Source of the DNA: Pseudomonas sp. R84
GTDB taxonomy: Bacteria > Pseudomonadota > Gammaproteobacteria > Pseudomonadales > Pseudomonadaceae
Direction: 5' to 3'
Assembly (NCBI RefSeq): GCF_009834515.1
Contig: NZ_CP019426.1
Span: 372,001 to 436,000 of the forward strand
Length of the DNA: 64,000 nt
Shown here: in pieces, positions 8,789 through 16,735 of the stretch
Position numbering within the stretch: position 1 is the stretch's first letter
How the letters are laid out: each line of letters begins with the position of its first letter
Program-made: the position numbers and the translations under genes
The notes under the pieces: model-generated
Seen by the model: only the letters and a program-made list of their open reading frames with translations
Database searches by the model: none
Told to the model about the DNA's origin: nothing

Positions 8789-10069
8789 TCAGCTCGATTT
8801 CACGACCCAAAGCTGGTCAAGATTAGTCGTAAAGCTTTGGCTCATCATCTCCCGCCGCATCCCCCAATCAGGCGTTGCCGGAACGCTGCCGGCGCGCAAC
8901 GTTCCCCGGCCCCATCGCTGATTGATCTCATCCAGCACACTCATAACTTTCTCGGCCGCTTGTGGTTGCGACTGGGCGAACAGGTCATCCGTAAATTCTC
9001 CGGGTTGCCGCAGATCCATCAACAGTACTTCGGCCTTGCTGTATTTGAAGCCCGGCCGGAAAAGCCGGTTGACCGCCTCGGTCGCGGCTTTGGTCAGCAG
9101 CCTTACATCGTTGGTCGGATAAGGCAGTTCCACTAGCGCGCCATTGGCGTACTTGGCTTCCTCCGGACTGAACATGCCGGTTCGGATGCTGACGCGCAGT
9201 TTTTTGCACAGGGAGTTCTGCGCCCGCAGCTTTTCCGACGCACGCTGCACGTAGGTGGCGACCGCTTCTTTGATCGGCTCTATGGTTGTAAGGCGCTTGC
9301 CGAACATGCGACTGCTGCAGATCTCCTGCTTCGCCGGTTCCGCCTCGGTGAGTTCCAAGCACGACGTCCCGGTCAGCTCGCGGGCGGTCTTTTCGATCAC
9401 TACGCTGAACTTCTGCCGAAGCGTCCACGGATCGGCTTTCGCCAAATCCATCGCTGATCTGATTTGCATTGTTTCTAGATGCGTTTTCATGCGACGGCCG
9501 ACGCCCCACACCTCGCCTACGTCCGTGTTTCGCAGCACCCAGTCGCGTTTGGCCGGGTCGCAGATATCGACGACGCCACCCGTCTCCGCCTGCAAGCGTT
9601 TCGCTGTGTGGTTGGCAAGTTTGGCGAGGGTCTTGGTGGGAGCGATGCCGACACCAACCGGGATTCCCGTTCCTTTGTAGACGGCGGCGCGGATCGTTCT
9701 GCCAAATGTGGTGAGGTTACCGGGAATGCCGGTCAGGTCGGCGAAGGCCTCGTCGATGCTGTACACCTCGACGGTGGGCACCATGGATTCGATGATGCTC
9801 ATGACCCGTTCGCTCATGTCGCCGTACAGTGCGTAATTGCTGCTGAATACCTGCACGCCGTGCTTGCGCAACACGTCTTTGATCTGGAAATACGGCGCGC
9901 CCATTTTCACGAATGGCTTGGCGTCGTAGCTGCGCGCGATGACGCAACCATCGTTGTTGCTCAGGACGACGATTGGCGTCTTTGCCAAGTCCGGCCGGAA
10001 CACGCGCTCGCAGCTGGCGTAGAAGCTGTTGCAGTCAATCAGGGCAAAGACCGATTCACGACTTGGCAT
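8789..10069 (-). CDS. umuC: Y-family DNA polymerase V subunit, UmuC-like
   Basis: A 426-residue full-length UmuC/RulB-type error-prone polymerase. The N-terminal 'FALIDCNSFYASCERVF' holds the first catalytic Asp with the steric-gate region, 'VYSIDEAFADL' near residue 100 holds the Asp-Glu catalytic pair, and the C-terminal part has the little-finger and UmuC-type tail. It starts inside the 3' end of umuD (14-base overlap). Such prophage-borne or plasmid-borne pairs copy past DNA lesions after SOS induction. Regulation should follow the LexA box ahead of umuD. Confidence 0.95.
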   Translation of the reverse strand: MPSRESVFALIDCNSFYASCERVFRPDLAKTPIVVLSNNDGCVIARSYDAKPFVKMGAPYFQIKDVLRKHGVQVFSSNYALYGDMSERVMSIIESMVPTVEVYSIDEAFADLTGIPGNLTTFGRTIRAAVYKGTGIPVGVGIAPTKTLAKLANHTAKRLQAETGGVVDICDPAKRDWVLRNTDVGEVWGVGRRMKTHLETMQIRSAMDLAKADPWTLRQKFSVVIEKTARELTGTSCLELTEAEPAKQEICSSRMFGKRLTTIEPIKEAVATYVQRASEKLRAQNSLCKKLRVSIRTGMFSPEEAKYANGALVELPYPTNDVRLLTKAATEAVNRLFRPGFKYSKAEVLLMDLRQPGEFTDDLFAQSQPQAAEKVMSVLDEINQRWGRGTLRAGSVPATPDWGMRREMMSQSFTTNLDQLWVVKSS

Positions 10070-10487
10070 GATCGCGCACGCTGTATGTCACCACGCCCCA
10101 GATCAGCAGCTCGTCACCCTCCATCACGTAACGCGGTGGGTACTTGGTATTTGCGGACATCAGGATGATGGTGTTATCGCGAATGTGCAGGCGCTTGCAG
10201 ATCGGTTCTGCGTTGAGACCAGCGATGACGATATCGCCGTGCTCGGCGGTCAAACTGCGATTGACGACCACCATGTCCCCGCAAAATATGCCGGCCCCTT
10301 CCATGCTGTCGCCCTCAATCTTTGCCAAATAAACGTGCGGCGCTCGGATCTCGAACAGCTCGTCTAGGGAAATGTGCTTTTCGATGTGATCGGCCGCCGG
10401 CGAAGGGAACCCGGCAGGAATTCGAAAGGAATAAAGCGGGAGCTTTTCGCCACCCTCCGAAAGCGGGCCAACGATAGTGACACTCAT
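10056..10487 (-). CDS. umuD: UmuD-like S24 self-cleaving peptidase, polymerase V accessory subunit
   Basis: ATG 10487 gives 143 residues, close to E. coli UmuD. An in-frame ATG at 10523 falls inside the SOS box and is not used here. 'PAGFPSPAADHIEKH' contains the Ala25-Gly26 cleavage site. The nucleophile is Ser61 in 'EGDSMEGAG' and the general base is Lys98 in 'PICKRL', matching Ser60/Lys97 of E. coli. There is no DNA-binding N-terminus, so it is not a LexA or phage repressor. Cleavage would activate the partner UmuC encoded in the overlapping gene. Confidence 0.93.
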   Translation of the reverse strand: MSVTIVGPLSEGGEKLPLYSFRIPAGFPSPAADHIEKHISLDELFEIRAPHVYLAKIEGDSMEGAGIFCGDMVVVNRSLTAEHGDIVIAGLNAEPICKRLHIRDNTIILMSANTKYPPRYVMEGDELLIWGVVTYSVRDHAKS

Positions 10488-10511
10488 GATGGGAACCTGA
10501 TGAGAAATTGA

Positions 10512-10527
10512 CTGTATACCCATACAG
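10512..10527 (-). promoter_or_regulatory. LexA (SOS) box upstream of umuDC
   Basis: CTGTATACCCATACAG is a complete CTG-N10-CAG LexA operator of the gammaproteobacterial type, perfect in both half-sites, 25 bases before the umuD start. It should repress umuD-umuC, and possibly the downstream DUF4238 gene, until SOS induction. Confidence 0.9.
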
Positions 10528-10697
10528 TAAGCGCTCAGGGGTAGCCACGGTCAATCTCGTGTGTAGAACATTTCGACGGGTGACACAATTTCACTTGATG
10601 CGGCGCCTTACGCGACATTATGAAAAATGCCACGATTAATAAAAAAATGAATAAAAAAGCACTTATCCCCCTCCCGCCAACGGGCCTTGCGTCCGTT

Positions 10698-10822
10698 TTT
10701 TGTGCAAATGCGGAATTAGTGCAAACGAAGCTGCAGCCCAGGCGGGCTGTAGGGCTCTGCGGTCGATCGTCCATTGCACAGCGTGCAAAGTTTTGAAGGG
10801 AAATGCAGTGCGTTTGCACAGC
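10698..10822. promoter_or_regulatory. Cluster of GTGCAAA/TTTGCAC half-sites, operator-like
   Basis: Within about 120 bases there are two direct GTGCAAA copies (10702-10708, 10719-10725), a 15-bp perfect inverted repeat TTGCACAGCGTGCAA (10774-10788) and another TTTGCAC (10813-10819). No convincing gene covers them. Clustered symmetric sites beside SOS genes in a prophage resemble operators for a phage regulator, but no regulator gene is in the window. A conserved structured RNA is an alternative. Confidence 0.45.
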
Positions 10823-11155
10823 GGCGCCCGGATTGATCTCGGGGGCGATATCGCTGAGGTGCCCGGTTTCAGTGGGCGAGATCTTGTAAAACGTGGGATT
10901 GCGGGCATTTTTTGATTTTCGATCAATCTTTTTTTGGCGGCACAGAGCAATGCGAACGGGCGCACACCGTTCGGCTACAACGCCCGCCAGTCGATCGCTG
11001 TAGCCCGATCCGAGTGGGTAGCTGAGCTTTCATGCGACTGCACTCGATTTCGACCAGGTAAGCAAGGCAGATCCGATATCCGAAAATGGCCATGGTGAGT
11101 CTGCAGATCTGTTTTTTGGGGCTCTCAGATGGCCATTCCCAGTTGAGGGCTGGGG

Positions 11156-11436
11156 AAAAGGTAATTTTGGGAATTTGGTAGCGAGGGAGGGGTGTAAGCC
11201 CTGTGTGACGTGGCTTTGAGCGATTACCAAAGAAGGTAATTTGGGGTAATTGAAAAGGTAATTTTTTCGCAAGCCACTGATTTTAAAGGCTTTTACAAGG
11301 TTAGGATCTGACTATGGTAAAGGGTAATCTGATTACTAGAAAATTACCCTATTATTACCTTTAAGACATTAGCCTAAGCCTTTGATTGAAAAGGCTTTAT
11401 CTGCCTATTGAAAATCAAATTACCAAAATTACCTTT
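11156..11436. repeat. GGTAATT/AATTACC iteron-like repeat array
   Basis: At least four GGTAATT-type copies run on the plus strand (about 11160, 11235, 11245, 11257, plus GGGTAATC near 11323) and several ATTACC copies on the other (11224, 11343, 11353, 11410, 11418). Many carry a following TTTGG or preceding CCAAAA. The array is AT-rich within a GC-rich genome and lies in non-coding DNA. Spaced short repeats of this kind are typical of replication origins or of a dose-sensitive operator. The role is inferred from architecture only. Confidence 0.6.
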
Positions 11437-11624
11437 TCCCCTTGGCTCAACATAAAACGGGAAAGGAAAAGTGCGGCCCCGAGCACAAGACGCGTGTGTG
11501 GATGTGGCCAGCCCTTAGTCGACTGATGCCAATCTCGACTGGTGCTACCTCACATCTCATGAGGGACTCAGAAATTGAGAGGGGAGATGGGGCCCCCCTC
11601 GCTTTCAGCTGTTGATGCAGGAAC

Positions 11625-12071
11625 TCAAAAAAGTCGATGCTGAGTCAGGTTGGAAGGGCCTTGGTAGGAAGGCTTGGGCGCCGCAGGCGTGCTTAAACCA
11701 TTCATCCTGATAAGCATGGGTACCAGCGCCCTGTTCTGAAATATGGTGTGATCTTTGCCCCAATGGATGCTAATCAATCTGGGGGAAATTGAAGATCCGG
11801 CTGAGGGGAGGCCGTTCGGATGAATGGTGGTATTGCCACTTGCCGTGTATACGAATAGCCAATCGCCAGGGTTCACGAAACCATTCCCAAACCAAAGCAT
11901 GTGATCTTTGATAGGCGAAGTCGATCCGTCTGCGGCAGGTAGGCCAATGAAAAGGCAATATTCCCCGAGGTCGCATGGTTCCTTCACATAGATTCCGATG
12001 CGCTCCATATTGGGCACACCATGATCGAAAACATTGATTATTTGCAGGCTGGTGATCGTGTCAAAAAGCAT
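11625..12071 (-). CDS. Small beta-rich hypothetical protein
   Basis: A 148-residue protein that I do not recognise. It has no signal peptide or membrane segment. After about residue 20 it is predicted by eye to be mostly beta strand with conserved-looking aromatic and Gly turns ('HMLWFGNGFVNPGDWLFVYT', 'SIHWGKDHTIFQNRALVP'). Its ATG overlaps the stop of the gene upstream (TGATG), so the two are probably translated together. AT content is higher than in core genes. It ends near a GC-rich palindrome. Linked cargo of a mobile element is likely. Confidence 0.6.
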   Translation of the reverse strand: MLFDTITSLQIINVFDHGVPNMERIGIYVKEPCDLGEYCLFIGLPAADGSTSPIKDHMLWFGNGFVNPGDWLFVYTASGNTTIHPNGLPSAGSSISPRLISIHWGKDHTIFQNRALVPMLIRMNGLSTPAAPKPSYQGPSNLTQHRLF

Positions 12072-12571
12072 CAGCGCTTCCCTCGACTGGGTATGAAATT
12101 AGCCAGGAGTAAAATTCCTGCAAGACCGAAAATGAGAAAAGACGAGATGGGATCTTTTTTGAAAACATCAACAGCAATGCCGAAGAAAAACGGGCTGACA
12201 AATGTGCAGCCACGCTGGAGTAAGCCCATCCTGAAGTCCGAACGAATTTGTTGTTCGAGCCTTACTCTTTCCGTTTTTTCTTCGTGGAAATTGGCTAGTG
12301 CTTCATCAAGCTTGGATTGAGTATTTTCAGCCAAGGTTTTAGCGCGATCTCTTTCAATAACGAGATCATTCACCCAGGCGTCAAAAATGCGAGCGCTGTG
12401 AGCACCACCAAAACTCTTAGGGTTCTCAGCAGCCAATCCTCGGAAAGTCTTCGGCAGAAGCTCTCCTGATAGAGGCGGGCTAGAGTCTGGTGGGATGTCG
12501 AACGATCCGATCGTTTGACTTCCGATTACACCGTTTTCGTTAGGATCTGGAGCGTCAGTTATTAGATTCAT
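12071..12571 (-). CDS. Coiled-coil protein with two C-terminal membrane segments, unknown function
   Basis: ATG 12571 is preceded by AGGGA at good spacing and gives 166 residues. The frame stays open to 12703, but that first ATG lies inside the tRNA terminator hairpin, so it is rejected. Residues about 1-60 are polar and Pro-rich, 65-115 form a charged coiled coil ('ERDRAKTLAENTQSKLDEAL'), and two hydrophobic stretches follow at about 118-135 and 143-160, ending in a basic tail. It is coupled to the downstream beta-rich protein. I know no family for it; a membrane-anchored sensor or effector is only a guess. Confidence 0.6.
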   Translation of the reverse strand: MNLITDAPDPNENGVIGSQTIGSFDIPPDSSPPLSGELLPKTFRGLAAENPKSFGGAHSARIFDAWVNDLVIERDRAKTLAENTQSKLDEALANFHEEKTERVRLEQQIRSDFRMGLLQRGCTFVSPFFFGIAVDVFKKDPISSFLIFGLAGILLLANFIPSRGKR

Positions 12572-12690
12572 CGCCATTCCCTGGAAATGGTTGATCTGAC
12601 TGAAAAGGTCTTTGACCTCGCCGGCGCTCACAGGGGGCACCTGATAGGTAGGGTCGTTGTTACGTCGCTTGTTACGTCTTTCAGATAAAC

Positions 12691-12718
12691 AAAAGGCCTG
12701 CATCGCTGCAAGCCTTTG
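12691..12718 (-). terminator. Intrinsic terminator after tRNA-Thr
   Basis: On the minus strand AAAGGCTTGCA pairs with TGCAGGCCTTT around a GCGA loop and is followed by TTGTTT. It lies eight bases beyond the tRNA 3' end. Confidence 0.8.
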
Positions 12719-12725
12719 TTTTGTA

Positions 12726-12801
<76 letters not shown>

Positions 12802-12876
12802 GTGTGGGCGACGATTATAGCGATTGGGAAGATCCTGTAAACCCCTGAATTCAGACTATTTTTGCATTCGCTCGAA

Positions 12877-13713
12877 TCAAGCCCTGCGCAGCACATTTCG
12901 CAGCGTTTGCACCGCCTTCAATGTGCGGCTGTTTTGCAGGGCTGCCAGTTGCGCTTCGGCCTGTTCGGCGCGTTGCAGAGCGTTGGTCAGTTGTTGGGCT
13001 GTGTCGACTTCGCTGGCGCTGATCGGGTGGGCGAAGGCGTGGCCTTTGCACAGTTGGAAGTTGTCGAGGTTGCACGGTGGAATGTCGAAAGCCGGTTTGA
13101 GCTGCATGTATTCGTCGGCGAGGAACCAGGTGTTGAGGCCGTCGAAGAGGATCGCTTGGTAACCGGCGTCGGTGACCAGCGGTTCCCAGGTGTGGTCGCG
13201 CTCCCATGGGGTTTCGATGACTATGATCCAAGGACGGAAACGAGTGAAGTCCATGCCGCGCAGGACGCTTTCTTCGTGGCCTTCGACGTCGATTTTCAGA
13301 AAGTGGATCGGCCGATCGGCGGCATATTGTTCGCAGATCGACGTCAGCGTACGGGCCTTCACGGTGAGGCTGCGCACGTCCATGCCTTGATCTTTGTGGA
13401 ACTGGGCGATCGCCGGATCGGCTGTGGACAGGCCTGTGTCGGGGATGGCGTAGAAGGTCATTTCGCCAGGCTGGTCGCTGGCGATGCATTGCACGGTGGC
13501 GTCGCGCGGGCGTTGCTGACAGAGGGCGTCGTGGTAGTTCTGCATCGGTTCGACGTTCACGCCTTGCCAGCCGTGGTCATAAAAGGCTTTGGTGACCGAG
13601 TCGTGATGTGGATCGTTGGCACCGACATCGATGTAGAAGCCGTGTTCGACTTGCTTGAGGGCACGCCACAAGCGGACGTCTTCAAAATTCTGCGCATAAG
13701 AAATGAACGTCAC
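12877..13713 (-). CDS. FkbM family SAM-dependent methyltransferase
   Basis: A 278-residue protein. 'FYIDVGANDP' at residues 27-36 is the SAM-binding motif I of FkbM proteins, and 'FLKIDVEGHEESVL' at 138-151 is the other family signature. The last 45 residues form an Ala/Gln-rich helix. FkbM enzymes O-methylate sugars or secondary metabolites; the substrate cannot be read here. It stands alone between tRNA-Thr and a gene-poor gap, with no glycan operon beside it, so a surface-polysaccharide role is only a possibility. Confidence 0.88.
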   Translation of the reverse strand: MTFISYAQNFEDVRLWRALKQVEHGFYIDVGANDPHHDSVTKAFYDHGWQGVNVEPMQNYHDALCQQRPRDATVQCIASDQPGEMTFYAIPDTGLSTADPAIAQFHKDQGMDVRSLTVKARTLTSICEQYAADRPIHFLKIDVEGHEESVLRGMDFTRFRPWIIVIETPWERDHTWEPLVTDAGYQAILFDGLNTWFLADEYMQLKPAFDIPPCNLDNFQLCKGHAFAHPISASEVDTAQQLTNALQRAEQAEAQLAALQNSRTLKAVQTLRNVLRRA

Positions 13714-14058
13714 GGTCGCTTCCTGTCGGTCTGATTGTTCTTGTTTGGAGGTGCGCTAGCGGCACGCTGTGGACTTGTATAGCAAGGCTGGCGATGCGCC
13801 GCAATTATTCGCTTCGAACTGGTGAATTTCGGCGGTTATGTCGTTTTGATTGGCGGCTTATGCACAACCGGCTGGCACGAAACCGTGCTTAGGCGGTTAT
13901 TTGTGGACTCGTTCTCATTTTGTTCGCAAATCGCTGTTTTATTGGTTTTTTATCAATATGAACAAAAAATGACCAGCGCTGTGAAAGGCTCGAAACAGGC
14001 ATGGATATTGGATCCACGAAGAATTCATCAACAGAGTTATCCACAGGGAGTCGATGAT
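13714..14058. other. Intergenic stretch, no gene seen
   Basis: This AT-richer gap holds T-runs and a DnaA-box match TTATCCACA (14037-14045) next to the end of the downstream methyltransferase gene. It should contain the promoter of the FkbM gene at its left side. I see no protein or RNA gene in it. Confidence 0.4.
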
Positions 14059-15294
14059 TTATTCGTGTTCGGCCAACAGCAGCAGATTACGTGGTGTGAG
14101 GGCTGTTTCGCAGAAGGTGCCGAGGCGTACGACGTAGCCTTGTTCGACGAGGAAAAGCGCTCGATCCAGATTCAGCCAAAGCTCCAGCGGCCGTCGGAAC
14201 AATCCGCGAAGCAATTCCAGATTGCGAACTTCGGCCAATCGCTGCCAACCGGCTGCTTCGAGTGCGGGCCAATCTGGCGCACCGATTGTGGATAACTCTT
14301 TGAGCGTAGCCAGATCTCGACAGTAATCAGCGAACCGTTTTTCCAGCCAGGCGCTGGGTAGGGAGGGCGTCGGCAGGTATTCGTCGACGCCGCGCACTTG
14401 CCGTTGCAGTAGGTCAAAGGCCAGACGACGGGCCATCGAAGTGTCGCGCTGACGTCGGACGCGAGCACCGGCGGTGACGGTTTCGCTCATCGGCAGTGCC
14501 AGATCTTCCAGCGAGAGTTGTAGGAGCGATGCCAGTCCGGCGTGGGACAACGGCTGATATTCGCTGCGACTGATGCGGTTGTAGCAGCAGGGCGCAATCG
14601 CCATTCGTTGGCAACCGGCAGCACTGGCCAGTTGCATCAAGCGCACATGCAGATCGCCACACGCATGCAGGGCGACGGGCGTGTGAGCCGCGCTCAATAC
14701 AGCAGAGGCATCAGTCGCCAGTACGTCTTGCTCCACATGCAAAGCATGCAGATGATGACGCTGACTCAACGCCTGTCCGCTGGCGACCAATTGAGGATCA
14801 TATTCAACGCAAGTCAGTTGCTGCCCCGAACCCAACAAGCGCCGCCCCAAGTGTCCCTTGCCCGAGCACCAATCCAGCCAGTGCGTCGGCTGAGAAGCAA
14901 AGGACAAGCGACTGGCAAACGCCTCGATCTGCTGCCACTTGCGCCCCGGCACATCGACATTCAGTCGATGGCCCGCAGGTTCCAGTGCATGTCCCGGCAA
15001 CTCACCAACTGCACTCAACTCAGCCGACAACGCCGCCAATGAAGCAAACGGCTCCGGCGCATCAACAAGATCAGCAGGTTGGTTGTGAGCGTTTTCCGCG
15101 TCTTCCAGCGACCGTCCGCGTAGCCACAAGGCCAGCTCCGGGTAGGACGCTTCCCAATCAAGCGAAAGATGAGTGAACGGTCGAGGTTTCCACAGCGCCT
15201 GATGCTCAATCAAAAAAGCATCCAGCGCCGTGAAGCGGGCGAGTAAGTCCTCGTCCGTCAGCACGTAGGAAGTATCAGCGCCCTTGGCAGGCAT
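14059..15294 (-). CDS. SAM-dependent methyltransferase, GSTCD/METTL-like
   Basis: A 411-residue protein. The methyltransferase core starts near residue 140 with 'WLDWCSGKGHLGRRLL' (motif I), 'CVEYDPQLV' (motif II acid) and 'VALHACGDL' then 'IAPCCYNRI'. This CCYN segment is typical of methyltransferases whose eukaryotic relative is GSTCD. The N-terminal 130 residues are helical and unassigned. The substrate is unknown. Its start overlaps the end of the ABC permease gene by 20 bases, so it is the last cistron of the amino-acid transporter operon. Confidence 0.8.
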   Translation of the reverse strand: MPAKGADTSYVLTDEDLLARFTALDAFLIEHQALWKPRPFTHLSLDWEASYPELALWLRGRSLEDAENAHNQPADLVDAPEPFASLAALSAELSAVGELPGHALEPAGHRLNVDVPGRKWQQIEAFASRLSFASQPTHWLDWCSGKGHLGRRLLGSGQQLTCVEYDPQLVASGQALSQRHHLHALHVEQDVLATDASAVLSAAHTPVALHACGDLHVRLMQLASAAGCQRMAIAPCCYNRISRSEYQPLSHAGLASLLQLSLEDLALPMSETVTAGARVRRQRDTSMARRLAFDLLQRQVRGVDEYLPTPSLPSAWLEKRFADYCRDLATLKELSTIGAPDWPALEAAGWQRLAEVRNLELLRGLFRRPLELWLNLDRALFLVEQGYVVRLGTFCETALTPRNLLLLAEHE

Positions 15295-15964
15295 CGACGC
15301 GCAGCCAGCGTTCCAGCAGCTTGAAGCCGCGTACCAGCACGTAAGCCATCAGCAGATAGAACACGCCAGCAGCGAAGAAGATCTCCACCGGCAAGTAGGT
15401 GCGGGCAATGATCGTGCGCGCCATGCCGGTCAGTTCCAGCAGAGTCACGGTGCTGGCCAGCGCACTGGCCTTGAGCATCAGGATCACTTCGTTGCTGTAG
15501 GCCGGCAGGCCGATGCGCGCGGCACGCGGGAGGATGATGTAGAACATCGCTTTCGGCTTGGACATGCCCAAGGCCCGCGCCGCTTCGATCTCACCCGGCG
15601 GAATCGCCTGAATTGCCCCGCGCAGAATCTCGGCGATGTACGCCGCCGTGTGCAGTGTCATGGTCACTGTCGCGCACCAGAACGGATCGCGCAGGTACGG
15701 CCACAACGCGCTTTCACGCACCGCGTCGAACTGCGCCAGTCCGTAATAAACCAGGAACAGTTGAACCAGCAACGGCGTGCCACGGAAAAAGAAGATGTAG
15801 GCGTAAGGCAGCGAGCGCACGTACCACAGCTTCGAAGAGCGGGCGATGCCCAGCGGAATCGCCAGCAGCAGACCGGCGATCACGGCGATGGCGACCAGTT
15901 CCAGCGTGAGGGTCGCGCCCTGCGCCAGTTTCGGCAACCATTTGATAATGACTTCCCAGTTCAT
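15275..15964 (-). CDS. Polar amino-acid ABC transporter permease, HisM-like
   Basis: A 229-residue inner-membrane protein with about five hydrophobic helices and the cytoplasmic EAA loop 'EIEAARALGMSKPKAMFYIILPRA' near residues 125-150, which docks on the ATPase. 'YIFFFRGTPLLVQLFLVYYG' is the typical first-loop segment of HisM/AotM permeases. It abuts the HisQ-like gene without a gap. The pair should form the heteromeric channel for a cationic amino acid (Arg, Lys, Orn or His). Confidence 0.92.
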   Translation of the reverse strand: MNWEVIIKWLPKLAQGATLTLELVAIAVIAGLLLAIPLGIARSSKLWYVRSLPYAYIFFFRGTPLLVQLFLVYYGLAQFDAVRESALWPYLRDPFWCATVTMTLHTAAYIAEILRGAIQAIPPGEIEAARALGMSKPKAMFYIILPRAARIGLPAYSNEVILMLKASALASTVTLLELTGMARTIIARTYLPVEIFFAAGVFYLLMAYVLVRGFKLLERWLRVDACQGR

Positions 15965-16657
15965 TTAAGCGCTCCTCGCAAAGCCGCGAGCGGCGCGTTT
16001 TTCCAGGAAGTGCATGCCGGTCATCGCCAGCACGGTCAGGCCCAGGTACATGATCGCGGCGACCATATAGAAGGTGAACGGTTGTTTCGACACGGTTACG
16101 CCGATTTGCGCGTGACGCATGATTTCTTCCAGACCGATCACCGAAACCAGCGCTGTGTCTTTCATCAGGATCATGAACAGATTGCCCAGGCCGGGCAGGG
16201 CAATGCGCCACATCTGCGGCATGATCAACCGGGTGAAAATCCGCCATTTCGACAGGCCCAGGGCCTGGCCGGCCTCACGGTGGCCTTTGGGAATGGCGAG
16301 AATCGCGCCGCGAAACACTTCGGTGGCGTAGGCGCCGAAGCACAGGCCGAGGGCGATCACACCGGCGGCGAAGGCGTTGAGCTGCAGGTCGGGGTTGCCG
16401 AAGAACTCACCGAGGGCGCGCATCAGGTTGACCGTACCGAAGTAGATCAACAGCACCCAGAGCAATTCCGGAACGCCACGCACCAAGGTCGAATAAGTGC
16501 CGCCAAGCCATTGCAGCGGCTTGTACGGGGAAGTCTTGGCCAAGGCGCCGAGCAGGCCGAGCACCAGTCCCAGGCACAGGGCGGTGAGAGCCAGTTGGAC
16601 GGTCATCAGCGCGCCGGCAGCGAGGGCCGGGCCGAATCCGTAGAGGTCGATAATCAT
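15965..16657 (-). CDS. Polar amino-acid ABC transporter permease, HisQ-like
   Basis: A 230-residue permease starting 'MIIDLYGFGPALAAGALMTVQLALTAL', the standard HisQ/AotQ N-terminus. It has 'TLVRGVPELLWVLLIYFG' and the EAA loop 'GHREAGQALGLSKWRIFTRLI'. It partners with the adjacent HisM-like permease and lies 78 bases after the binding-protein gene. Confidence 0.92.
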   Translation of the reverse strand: MIIDLYGFGPALAAGALMTVQLALTALCLGLVLGLLGALAKTSPYKPLQWLGGTYSTLVRGVPELLWVLLIYFGTVNLMRALGEFFGNPDLQLNAFAAGVIALGLCFGAYATEVFRGAILAIPKGHREAGQALGLSKWRIFTRLIMPQMWRIALPGLGNLFMILMKDTALVSVIGLEEIMRHAQIGVTVSKQPFTFYMVAAIMYLGLTVLAMTGMHFLEKRAARGFARSA

Positions 16658-16735
16658 GGGTTTCTGTTCAAATTGCGGCAGGCAAAGTCGGGAGCCGGCG
16701 CCGTTGCATCACGGCGCCAGTCCCACAGGTCAGGA

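Larger units (their letters stand above)
10528..11624. other. 1.1-kb gene-free control region of the prophage
   Basis: I find no convincing gene here. Open frames on both strands (for example 10663-10965 minus and 11030-11272 minus) have poor starts and repetitive compositions that come from the DNA repeats. The stretch has T-runs, the two repeat systems listed separately, and a GC-rich palindrome (GGGGCCCC) near 11590. Similar non-coding sequence accompanies prophages in other Pseudomonas, as far as I recall, which would point to conserved DNA rather than protein function. Confidence 0.5.

Noticed and set aside
10663..10965. Minus-strand frame of 100 codons and a plus-strand frame from 10620 over the same DNA
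   Set aside because: Neither has a ribosome binding site or domain, both run through repeat sequence, and the composition looks like conserved non-coding DNA read by chance.
11030..11272. Minus-strand frame of 80 codons
   Set aside because: Its 'KLP' repeats are a by-product of the GGTAATT array. No start site or family.
12572..12703. Upstream extension of the coiled-coil/TM gene to ATG 12703
   Set aside because: That ATG is inside the tRNA terminator hairpin and lacks a ribosome binding site. ATG 12571 has one.
13822..14295. Plus-strand frame of 157 codons
   Set aside because: It overlaps the methyltransferase gene antisense for half its length and has no recognisable features.
14037..14295. 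Two perfect DnaA boxes (14037-14045 and inverted 14287-14295)
   Set aside because: Single matches also occur at 1528 and 44732 inside genes. Two boxes 240 bases apart without AT-rich unwinding DNA or dnaA/dnaN nearby do not make an origin.
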